DNA of 64,000 nt from Pseudofrankia sp. DC12 (GTDB lineage: Bacteria; Actinomycetota; Actinomycetes; Frankiales; Frankiaceae). Positions within the stretch are counted from its first letter, which is position 1. Each line of letters starts with the position of its first letter. The position numbers and the translations under genes were made by a program. The notes beneath the pieces were generated by a model that ran no database searches, was not told where the DNA came from, and saw nothing but the letters and a program-made list of their open reading frames with translations. Location of the stretch: NCBI RefSeq assembly GCF_000966285.1, contig NZ_KQ031391.1, positions 1,636,640 to 1,700,639 of the forward strand. The letters run 5' to 3'. Shown piece after piece: positions 18,528 through 26,760 of the stretch.

Positions 18528-19730
18528 TCAGCCCAACAGCTTCTCGATGTGCGCCGCGGCCGCGGTCACCCCGCCGGCGGCGGCGAACTCGGCGCGAAGC
18601 CGGTCGGCGGACGCCCGGATCTCCGGGTCGTCGAGGACCGCCCCGACGGCCGCGGCGACCCCGGCCGCGTTGACCCGGCCGAACCGGACCCGCACGCCGG
18701 CGCCGGCCCGGGTGACCTGCTCGGAGATCACCGGCTGGTCGTCGCGCACCGGGGCGACCACCAGCGGTACCCCCATCGACAACGCCTCGCAGACGGTGTT
18801 GTTGCCGCCATGGCAGACGACAGCCGAGAGCCGGCCCATCAGTTCCAGCTGCGGCACGGCGGGACGCACGAGCACGTCGGCCGGCGCGGCGGCGGCCAGG
18901 TCATCGACGATGCCGGGCGGCGCGACGACGATCGTCTGCGCCCGGTCTGCCATCCCGGCGAGTGCCTCGGTCGCGACGCGCAGGAACCGGCCGCCGGCCT
19001 CCCGGGTGACGGTGCCGAGCGAGACGAGTACCTGGGCGCGCGCCGGGTCCAGCCAGTCCCACGGGAAGTCGTCCGACGGCTGGCGCAGCCCGGCGGCCGA
19101 GCCGATGAACTCCGTCCGCGGCGGCAGCGCCGCGACCGCGTCCGGAGTGCGCAGCAGCCCGGTGACCGAGCAGACCAGGGTCAGCTGGTCGGAGAACCGG
19201 AGGTCGCCGCGGGCGGCCTCGGGCGCCGGGACGCCGGCGGCCACCTGGAACTCACGCAGCTGGTCGACGACCCACTGGCCGACCGCGGCGATCACCCCGT
19301 ACGGGTTGTCGAACTCGGCCGAGGTGGTCGCGAGCGTCACCCAGCGCAGGCCCTGGCGCCGCGCGAGCAGGGCACCACCGACCGCCTGCTGGTCCACTAC
19401 GACGACGTCGGGATGCCACTTCTCGACGATCGGCTCCAGATCCCGGGCCATCGCCGCCCCCAGCGGGAGCAGGAAGTCCTCCCACAGGAACTTGAACGAG
19501 CCCGTGCCACGCTGGCGGCGCGACTTCTCCTCGACCTCGGCCCGCGCCTCGGCGGTGAGGTCCTCGGGCAGCTCGACCAGCCGCAGCGGCCCGGGCACCA
19601 GGGACCGCACGACGCTCGCGTGACCGGCGACCGCGACGTCGTGGCCACGTTCCGCGAGCTCGCCGGCGACTCCAATGGCCGGGTAGACGTGCCCGGCCAA
19701 TGGCGGGACGACGAACAGGATGCGAGCCAC
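18528..19730 (-). CDS. GT1-family (MGT-like) glycosyltransferase
   Basis: A 400-residue GT-B glycosyltransferase. The N-terminus ILFVVPPLAGHVYPAIGVAG is the acceptor-domain signature of the macrolide/UDP-glycosyltransferase group. The C-terminal donor-binding block reads AVVCHGGNNTVCEALSMG followed by VPLVVAPVRDDQP, where H-G-G-N-N-T binds the nucleotide-sugar phosphates and D-Q is the sugar-contacting pair. It lies between the hydrolase and the methyltransferase in the same operon. I infer transfer of a sugar from a nucleotide donor to a hydroxyl on the acyl/polyketide product. The donor and linkage cannot be told from sequence. Confidence 0.88.
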   Translation of the reverse strand: MARILFVVPPLAGHVYPAIGVAGELAERGHDVAVAGHASVVRSLVPGPLRLVELPEDLTAEARAEVEEKSRRQRGTGSFKFLWEDFLLPLGAAMARDLEPIVEKWHPDVVVVDQQAVGGALLARRQGLRWVTLATTSAEFDNPYGVIAAVGQWVVDQLREFQVAAGVPAPEAARGDLRFSDQLTLVCSVTGLLRTPDAVAALPPRTEFIGSAAGLRQPSDDFPWDWLDPARAQVLVSLGTVTREAGGRFLRVATEALAGMADRAQTIVVAPPGIVDDLAAAAPADVLVRPAVPQLELMGRLSAVVCHGGNNTVCEALSMGVPLVVAPVRDDQPVISEQVTRAGAGVRVRFGRVNAAGVAAAVGAVLDDPEIRASADRLRAEFAAAGGVTAAAAHIEKLLG

Positions 19731-19775
19731 TCCTGATCACTCCCCGATGGTTCGGTCTTTGCCTGACGCCGAGAC

Positions 19776-20813
19776 TTACTGTTCGCGCTGCGCCGCCCCG
19801 GCTGAGGCCCGGGGCTCCTTTCGTGACGCGCCGACCGCTGCCGAAGTTGCGCTGGCGCCAGCCGGGACATGCTGCGGGACGGCCGCGGCCCGCTCCGCGC
19901 TCTCCCCGGCCTCGGCGCGCGCCGCCCGGCGCTCGGCGTTGAGGTCCGCCGGGATGGTCCGCGAGAGCACCCAGTCGGCCAGCTCGAACTTCTTGCCCTC
20001 GTGCAGCTGGTAGGCCGGCATCTGCTCGTCGCGGTGCAGCACCCACCAGCGCAGCAGCTCGCGCAGGTAGTCGGCGGCCTCGCGCAGCACCATGTGGGTG
20101 TGGTGTTCGAGCACCACCAAGGTGCAGTCTGGCACCAGCCGGGCCAGGCCGTCACCCTGCTCGATGATCTCGGAGTTGCCGCCGTAGATGGCGAGCACCG
20201 GCGCCGGGAGGGCGCTGAGGCGCTCCGGCGAGAACGGCTTCGTCGCCAGCATGTCCTCGGCGACCGTGGTCTCGCGCAACAGCGCCTGCGCCGAGCGCAT
20301 GATGCGCCCGACCGCGCGTCCCGCGCTGAACTGCAGCCACTCCTCGACCTCGTCGTCGGAGATGGCGGCCAGTACCTGGGTGAGCGAGCGAGCCATCTCC
20401 TCGCCGAGGCCCTCGATCCGGAACGGCGGCTCGATCAGCGTGAGGCTCGCGACCCGGTCGGGGTACTCGACGCCGTAGGTCAGCGCGAGCGTGGCGCCAT
20501 AGCTGTTGCCGACCAGGTGTACCGGCCGATCGATGCCGAGCTCGCCGAGCACCGCCGTGAGGTCGGCCATCGCAGTGGCGATGCCGTAGCCGCTTGGAGT
20601 GCGCTCGCTCTTGCCGTGCCCGCGCAGGTCGTAACAGACGACCTCACAGCCGGCGTCGGCCATCGCATTGCCCAGCGAGAAATAGAAGCTCGCCAGGTTG
20701 TCGATCACCATGCCATGCAGCATGACGACGACAGGTGCATCGGGACGCGCGCCACCGCTCGGCGCGAGCCGCTGGACATGCAGCCGCACGCCGTTCGCGA
20801 CGATCTCAGCCAC
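19776..20813 (-). CDS. Alpha/beta-fold hydrolase with C-terminal extension
   Basis: A 345-residue protein with an alpha/beta-hydrolase fold: oxyanion region VVMLHGMVID, nucleophile elbow GNSYG (Ser near residue 104) and a late His in HHTHMVL. At the usual acid position the sequence is LAIYGGNSEII, so the normal Asp is missing or replaced. About 95 residues follow the fold (RDEQMPAYQLHEGKKFELAD onward) and end in an Ala/Glu/Arg-rich tail. GTG 20813 is a well-supported start, with AAAGGAG eight bases upstream. It lies between the free ACP and the glycosyltransferase. As no thioesterase domain is present in the synthases, this protein is a candidate for product release or acyl transfer. Confidence 0.8.
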   Translation of the reverse strand: MAEIVANGVRLHVQRLAPSGGARPDAPVVVMLHGMVIDNLASFYFSLGNAMADAGCEVVCYDLRGHGKSERTPSGYGIATAMADLTAVLGELGIDRPVHLVGNSYGATLALTYGVEYPDRVASLTLIEPPFRIEGLGEEMARSLTQVLAAISDDEVEEWLQFSAGRAVGRIMRSAQALLRETTVAEDMLATKPFSPERLSALPAPVLAIYGGNSEIIEQGDGLARLVPDCTLVVLEHHTHMVLREAADYLRELLRWWVLHRDEQMPAYQLHEGKKFELADWVLSRTIPADLNAERRAARAEAGESAERAAAVPQHVPAGASATSAAVGASRKEPRASAGAAQREQ

Positions 20814-20921
20814 GGTTGGACTCCTTTCTCGACATGCCATCCCGGCACGTCGACGTCGCCAGCCCCACCAGCCCTACTGGTACTACCAGGCCCGTCGGCG
20901 CCGCCGGCAGGCGGTCCATGC

Positions 20922-21257
20922 TCACGAGCCGACGCCGGCCCGCAGCGAGTCGGCGATGAAACGGACGACCTCACCAACCTGCATGTTGATGACCTTGTCG
21001 ACGTCCATCTCGGCAAGGAAGCCGACGAAGTCGACCTTGTCCCCGTAGGTGACCCGCATCCGGTCGGCGAGGGTCACGAACTCGATGCTCTCCAGCTCGA
21101 GGTCCTCGTTGAACGAGGTGTCCATGGTGATCTCCATGTCCACCACGTACTCCTCGCCGATCACCTCCCGCAGCATCTCGGCGACCTCACCGAGAATCCG
21201 CGTGTCGAGGGCATCCAGCGCCGGGTCGGCCGGACGGAGGGTGTCCTGCATGGTCAT
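20922..21257 (-). CDS. Stand-alone acyl carrier protein of the lipid operon
   Basis: A 111-residue ACP. The phosphopantetheine attachment site reads NEDLELESIEFVTL, with Glu in place of the common Asp before the modified Ser. Helix 1 (ILGEVAEMLREVIGEE) and helix 3/4 (VGEVVRFIADSL) are recognisable, with an insertion (YGDKVDFVGFLAEMDVDKVI) between helices 2 and 3. ATG 21257 has AAGGAG ten bases upstream. It sits 70 bp after the second synthase and 108 bp before the hydrolase. It could carry the starter or the finished chain to the hydrolase or glycosyltransferase. It differs clearly from the primary-metabolism AcpP at the right end of the window. Confidence 0.88.
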   Translation of the reverse strand: MTMQDTLRPADPALDALDTRILGEVAEMLREVIGEEYVVDMEITMDTSFNEDLELESIEFVTLADRMRVTYGDKVDFVGFLAEMDVDKVINMQVGEVVRFIADSLRAGVGS

Positions 21258-21327
21258 GTCGTCTGCGCTCCTTCGTCAGGGGTGCTCAGGTTTCCGGGTT
21301 CACGGGCTTCGGCGGCCGCTGGCCCGG

Positions 21328-24300
21328 CTACCCGGTGCCGACCTGGTGGTCGGGCTCGATGGCCTGGTCCGCCGGGACCAGTTCGGATAAGGCCCGCGGC
21401 AGGCGGGCACGGGCACCCCGCTCGACGGAGGGCGACGTCCAGGCCACGACGTGGTCACCGATCCGGACGCCGTCGGTGCCGCCGGTCTCCCGCCGCACCC
21501 GGCCCATACCGTCGACGGTACGCACCGCCACCCAACGTCGGCGCAGGTAGCCCGTCACACCGCCCGCCGCCGGGTCCACGGCGCCCTCGTCCGGCGCCGG
21601 GTCGGCGAGCACGGTGACCCGCAGCAGCAGCGGCGGCTCGGCCAGCGCCGACTCGGCCGGGCGCGGCGGCGGCGACTTGATGCCGTCGGCGGTCACCTGG
21701 TCGGGCCCGAGGACCTCACCGGCCGGGTCGTCGACATCCAGTCCGAGCTCGATGGCCAGGTCGACACCGGAGTCGCTCACCCCGGCGCCGACGGGCACGA
21801 CCAGGTCGACGACGAACCGGCGCGGCCGGCCCAGCAGCCCGGTGCCGTCGGCCTTGGCGACGGCCTCCTTGGCCGCCCAGATCCGGGCGAACCAGGCGGC
21901 CGCGGCCAGCTGGGCGGCCTCGTCCTCGGCGCCGGTGCCGGGCTCGGCCGGGCCCACCTGGGCCGCCTCGGCGGGGGGCCGGACGGCGTCGGCGTTGCGC
22001 TTGGGGTCTGCGGCACCCGCGACCAGCGCGGCGTGCAGCTGGCGCTCGGCCGGGGTGAGCCCGGCCGCGTAGGCACCGGCGGTCCGCACCGCGACGGTCT
22101 CCAGGTCGATGCCGACGTCACCCTCGGAGTCGACCAGCGCGACGGCCAGGTCCACCTTGTGGGCGATCGAGAGGTTGGGCAGCGGTCCGGCCGGGATACC
22201 CGGCCGCTCCGGGACCTTGGTGATCACCGGCCGGCCGCTCGCGTCGTTGTCGACGGTGACCTCGATGCCCCAGACCGGCCCGGCTCCGCGTGCCCACAGC
22301 CAGCGGCGGACCGCGTCGGACGCCGCGATCCGGCCGAGCAGCCATTCCCGGGCCGCACGTGGGTTCTTCCCGGTCAGCACCCGGCGGCGTTCGGCGTCCA
22401 GGAAATGGCGGACGACCAGCTCCCGGGAGGCGATGTCGCGCCAGTAGTCCGGGACGACGACCCAGCCGTCCGGGCGCGGCTCGGCGACGGTGTTGCGCTC
22501 CGGGTCGCGCATCAGCAGCCACAGCCAGGCGTTCGCCGTGAACCGCCGGTCGGTCCAGCCGGTGACCTCGCACCAGACCGTGCCGTCCGCCGCCCGGACC
22601 TCCAGGTCGGCCGTGACGGTCTTGGCCGCGATGTCGCGGATGCGGGTCACGCAGGTCATCCGGTCCCCGGGGGCCGGATCGGCGCCGTAGAAGCGCATCT
22701 CGGTGACGGCCTGCGGCAGCAGCAGCGAGTCGACGTCGAGGTACTGGGTGGCCCAGTACCCGTAGAGCTGGCCGATCGTGTCGAGCAGCGCACCCGGGGC
22801 GCCGGTGACGACCAGCTGGCCGCGCGCGCCCAGCGGGGCGATCGCGTCCACGTGGGTGATGCCCTGGTAGCTGGGGCCGTGGAACATCCACCGGCCGCCG
22901 TAGAGCTCCGCTGCCTGGTGCGGCGACGGGACCTCGTCGGCCAGCCGCCCGTCGGGGGGCAGGTCGACGCTGGACGACGTGTGGGCGGGGGCCGCGGGGA
23001 AGGCGTCACCGAACACGACGGTCACCCGGGCGTAGCCGTCCATCGAGACCCGCACCGCGCCGTCGGGCAGCTCGGTGCAGGCGATGGTCACCTCGACCGC
23101 CGGCTCGATGGCGACCCAGCGCAGCGCCCGGACGTCCCGGACGGCGACGACCACGCGGCCGGGGGCGAGCGCCCGCGCCTCGTCGATCATCATCTCCAGC
23201 ACGGCGGTCATCGGCATGACCGGGAAGCGGTCCGACCGATCCTTCCAGCCGGGTGGCTGCCGGTAGAAGCAGTGATCGATGACATGCGGCAGCTCCGCCA
23301 GCGACAGCGTCCGGCGCACCGTCTTCGTGATCGGGCCGGGGCCGCCGACGACGACCGGCGCGGCGCGCGGCGGCGCCGCGGGCGCCGGTGCCGTCACCGG
23401 GGTCGGCGGCGCGGGGTGAGCCACGCCATTGCCAGCCGCGCCATTGCCGGCCGCGCCCGGACCGCCGGGACCGCCGGGACCGGCCGGGGCGGTCCGCGGC
23501 CGGGTCAGCAGGGAGCCGGGCGCCCAGGCGGCGGCCGGCACCGCGGCACGGCGGCGGTCCCAGCTCGCCTGGACGTCCGCGAGTACCGACGCCGTCTCCG
23601 CCAGCGCCAGCCCGAGCTCCGCGAGCACCGGATGGTCCACCGCCCCGGCCAGGGGCACGGGTGGGACCGGATCAGCCGTGGCGGCGGTTGGGACAGGACC
23701 GTGGGCAGGCGCGGCGGTGGGCCGGCCCACGGACGCGAGGTCGCCGAGCAGCGCCGGGGCGTCCGGCCCGAGCCGGACCATCGGCGAGCCCAGCCGCAGC
23801 AAGGTCGGCTGCCCGCCGCGCCGCGTCGGCGTGGCCGCCGGCCGCGCGGGCTCGGCCGTACCGTCAGGCGCCGTCGACGCTGCCGGCGCGGGGGCGCCCG
23901 GTGCTGCAGAGGGACGCTGGCGGCAGGGCAGCAGATCAAGCCGGGGCGCGCCGCCCTCGGCCCAGACCGCGGCCGCGACGCGGCGCAGCTGGTCGAGGCC
24001 AGAACGCTTCGGGCTGTTCGACACGACCGTCACGTGGTCAGAAGCAGGCGCCTCACCCGGCGCCGCGCCGGCCCGGGTGGTCCCGGCCAGCGTGTCGTCG
24101 ACGAAGCCGGCGACGCTGCCCACGCCGACCTGGACGAACATCCGGACGCCGTCGGCGTACAGCCGCTCGGTGAGCTGGCGGAACCGCACCGGCTCCAGCA
24201 GGTGGCGCACGGCCAGCTCACGGATCGCGCCCGCTTCGGCCGGGTAGGGCGCGACGGTCGTCGCCGACCAGACCGGGACGACCGGGCTGGCCAGCGGCAT

Positions 24301-26760
24301 CGCGGCCATCGGGGAGTGTTCCAGATCCAGGTAGGGCCGCAGGAACGGAGAGTGGAACCCGGACCGGAACGGCAGCACCTGGCCGAGGACGCCCTTGGCC
24401 CGCAGCCGGGCCAGCGCCTCGGTGACGCTTGCCTCCTTGCCGCAGATCACCGACTGGTGCGGGCAGTTGTCGTGCGAGACGACGATGTCCGGGAGCCCCG
24501 CGATCGCCTCGGTCACCAGCTCGACACCGCAGCCGACCGCGCCGAAGAAGACGCCGGGCACCTCGACCGACCCGGGGTCGAAGCCGCTGATGAACGCGTC
24601 GACGAAGTCGTTCGGGACCATGCCCGACGAGATCATCGCGTTCCACTCGCCGATGCTGTGCCCGCCGACCAGGTCGGGGACGATCCCGAGCCGGCGCAGG
24701 GCGAGGTCGAGAACCCGGCCGACCTCGACGCTGGCCCGCCCGTGGCCACCGAGGACGCCGGTCTCGCCCAGGTCCGGCATCGGCAGCTCGAAGTGCGCGC
24801 AGACGTCGTCGATCCGCGGCGAGAACTTGTCCTCGAGCCCGCAGAACAGGAACGCCAGCCGCCCGGTCTGCTCGGTCTCGGGCGCGCGCGGCGCCGGGAC
24901 GGGGCCGCCGGCGGTGGCGGCGGCGGCGGCGGGCCACCCAAGCAGCGGGTTCTTGGTGAACCAGAGGTCGTTGCGGCCCCGCCAGGGGGTCCCGCGCTTG
25001 ACGATTGTGCGGGCCAGCGCGAGCCGGCGCGGGGTCGGCGCGACCAGCGCGAGCCGGCACGGCCCCCCGGTCGGCGGGCTGGCGGCGTCGTCGCGGGCGA
25101 GCAGCTCCGCGTCGGGAACGGCGAGTTGGGCGGCGAGCTCGGCGGGCGTCGCGGCGACGAGCAGAAGAACCGGCTCCGCCGTCGGATCGGCCGCCGGCGT
25201 CACGGGCCCGGAGCCGGTAGCCCCGACGGGCACCGCGGTGGCGACCGGCGCCGGGAACGTGCCGGCGAGCGACGGCGCCGTCCGGTCGGGCGCCTCTTCG
25301 AGCACGGCGTGCGCGTTGATGCCACCGAAGCCGAAGGCGTTGACGCCGGCCCGGCGCGGCCCGTCACCGATCGGCTGTGCCCAGGGCGTCGCGGTCAGCA
25401 CCGGGGCGAACCGGGTGCCGGCGAACGCGGGGTGTGGGTCGTCGCAGTGCAGCGTCGGCGGCAGGGTGCGGTGGCGCAGCGCCAGGGCCGCCTTGATCAG
25501 TCCGGCGGCGCCCGCGGCCGGCATGGTGTGCCCGATCATCGACTTGACCGAGCCGAGCCCGATCGTCGCTGCAGCCGGGCCGGCCGGGCCGAAGACCTCG
25601 GCCATGCTGGCGAGCTCGGCCGCGTCGCCGGTCGGCGTGGCGGTGCCATGCGCCTCGATCAGGCCGACGGCGCCCGGCGCCCGCGGGTCCAGCCCCGCGT
25701 CGGCCCAGGCCCGGCGGACGGCGGAGGCCTGGCCCTGCGCGGCGGTCGCCATCAGCGAGGACGTCCGCCCGTCGCTGGCCATCCCGGTGCCGCGCACGAC
25801 CGCGTGGATCAGGTCGCCGGCGGCCAGCGCGTCGGAGAGCCGGCGCAGCACCACCAGGCCGACGCCCTCGCCGATGAGCACCCCGTCGGCGCCCTTGTCG
25901 AACGGGCGAATCCGCTGCGACGGCGAGAGCGCCCGCAGCATCGCGAAAGTGGACCAGAAGGTCGGCTCGTGCACGATGTGCGCACCACCGACGATCATCG
26001 TGTCGGCGCGCCCGAGCCGCAGCTCGCGCACGCCGGCGTCGAGGGCGACCAGCGACGACGCGCAGGCCGCGTCGACGGTGTAGGCGGGGCCGCGCAGGTC
26101 GAGCCGGTTGGCGATCCGGGACGCGGCCAGGTTCGGCACCAGCCCGATCGCCGCCTCGGGCCGCTCCGGGCCGAGCTTGGCGACGAACGCGTCGTGGACA
26201 CGCTCGATCGCGTCGTCGGGCAGGTCGGGCAGGACCTCGCGCAGGGTGACCGCGACCTGGCGGGCGGTCTTGACACGCTGCTCGATCCGGGCGAACGCCG
26301 GGCCGAAGTAGCCACCCCGGCCGAGCACCACGCCGACCCGGTCGCGGTCGGTCAGCCGGTCGGTGCCGCCCGCGTCGGAGATCGCCTCGGCGGCGAGCCG
26401 GAGCGCCAGCATCTGGTCCGGCTCGGCCCACTCGACCGCGATCGGCATGATGCCGAACTCGGTCGGGTCGAAGGTGGCCAGCTCGTCGACGAACCCGCCG
26501 CGCCGCGTATAGAGCCGGTCGGCGCGGGGCGTGCCCGGCGGCGGGGTGGTGGCCGCCTCCGGCCGGTGGAACTCGTCGTCCCAGCGGCCGGGCGGCGCCT
26601 CCCGGATCGCGTCGATGCCGCCGGCGATGTTCGCCCAGTAGCGGTCCAGGTCGCCGGCACCCGGGTACAGCGCCGCCATCCCGACGATCGCGACCGGCTC
26701 ACCGCCAGCGCCGTCGGGACCGAGGTGGCCCGCCCTGGGATGGTCAGCCATGGAAGGCAT
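21328..26760 (-). CDS. Multidomain lipid/polyketide synthase, KS-AT-DH-PPTase
   Basis: An 1810-residue megasynthase subunit. Ketosynthase (about 20-470): VAIVGMAALYPGAG, catalytic Cys in VDAACASSLVALDAG (about 230), IEAHGTATPTGD and GSVKSMIGHTMPAAG. Acyltransferase-like domain (about 600-930) with GGHSIGEWNAM. Hotdog/dehydratase-like domain (about 1140-1430) around LPHVIDHCFYRQPP and FPVMPMTAVLEMM. C-terminal 4'-phosphopantetheinyl transferase (about 1490-1740) with GDVGIDLETV and WAAKEAVAKADGTGL, able to activate the operon's ACPs. It has no ACP, KR or thioesterase. The gene overlaps the upstream synthase by 17 bp (or 8 bp if ATG 26751 is used), so the two are translationally coupled. The layout resembles the Pfa/enediyne/secondary-lipid synthase branch. 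Confidence 0.88.
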   Translation of the reverse strand: MPSMADHPRAGHLGPDGAGGEPVAIVGMAALYPGAGDLDRYWANIAGGIDAIREAPPGRWDDEFHRPEAATTPPPGTPRADRLYTRRGGFVDELATFDPTEFGIMPIAVEWAEPDQMLALRLAAEAISDAGGTDRLTDRDRVGVVLGRGGYFGPAFARIEQRVKTARQVAVTLREVLPDLPDDAIERVHDAFVAKLGPERPEAAIGLVPNLAASRIANRLDLRGPAYTVDAACASSLVALDAGVRELRLGRADTMIVGGAHIVHEPTFWSTFAMLRALSPSQRIRPFDKGADGVLIGEGVGLVVLRRLSDALAAGDLIHAVVRGTGMASDGRTSSLMATAAQGQASAVRRAWADAGLDPRAPGAVGLIEAHGTATPTGDAAELASMAEVFGPAGPAAATIGLGSVKSMIGHTMPAAGAAGLIKAALALRHRTLPPTLHCDDPHPAFAGTRFAPVLTATPWAQPIGDGPRRAGVNAFGFGGINAHAVLEEAPDRTAPSLAGTFPAPVATAVPVGATGSGPVTPAADPTAEPVLLLVAATPAELAAQLAVPDAELLARDDAASPPTGGPCRLALVAPTPRRLALARTIVKRGTPWRGRNDLWFTKNPLLGWPAAAAATAGGPVPAPRAPETEQTGRLAFLFCGLEDKFSPRIDDVCAHFELPMPDLGETGVLGGHGRASVEVGRVLDLALRRLGIVPDLVGGHSIGEWNAMISSGMVPNDFVDAFISGFDPGSVEVPGVFFGAVGCGVELVTEAIAGLPDIVVSHDNCPHQSVICGKEASVTEALARLRAKGVLGQVLPFRSGFHSPFLRPYLDLEHSPMAAMPLASPVVPVWSATTVAPYPAEAGAIRELAVRHLLEPVRFRQLTERLYADGVRMFVQVGVGSVAGFVDDTLAGTTRAGAAPGEAPASDHVTVVSNSPKRSGLDQLRRVAAAVWAEGGAPRLDLLPCRQRPSAAPGAPAPAASTAPDGTAEPARPAATPTRRGGQPTLLRLGSPMVRLGPDAPALLGDLASVGRPTAAPAHGPVPTAATADPVPPVPLAGAVDHPVLAELGLALAETASVLADVQASWDRRRAAVPAAAWAPGSLLTRPRTAPAGPGGPGGPGAAGNGAAGNGVAHPAPPTPVTAPAPAAPPRAAPVVVGGPGPITKTVRRTLSLAELPHVIDHCFYRQPPGWKDRSDRFPVMPMTAVLEMMIDEARALAPGRVVVAVRDVRALRWVAIEPAVEVTIACTELPDGAVRVSMDGYARVTVVFGDAFPAAPAHTSSSVDLPPDGRLADEVPSPHQAAELYGGRWMFHGPSYQGITHVDAIAPLGARGQLVVTGAPGALLDTIGQLYGYWATQYLDVDSLLLPQAVTEMRFYGADPAPGDRMTCVTRIRDIAAKTVTADLEVRAADGTVWCEVTGWTDRRFTANAWLWLLMRDPERNTVAEPRPDGWVVVPDYWRDIASRELVVRHFLDAERRRVLTGKNPRAAREWLLGRIAASDAVRRWLWARGAGPVWGIEVTVDNDASGRPVITKVPERPGIPAGPLPNLSIAHKVDLAVALVDSEGDVGIDLETVAVRTAGAYAAGLTPAERQLHAALVAGAADPKRNADAVRPPAEAAQVGPAEPGTGAEDEAAQLAAAAWFARIWAAKEAVAKADGTGLLGRPRRFVVDLVVPVGAGVSDSGVDLAIELGLDVDDPAGEVLGPDQVTADGIKSPPPRPAESALAEPPLLLRVTVLADPAPDEGAVDPAAGGVTGYLRRRWVAVRTVDGMGRVRRETGGTDGVRIGDHVVAWTSPSVERGARARLPRALSELVPADQAIEPDHQVGTG

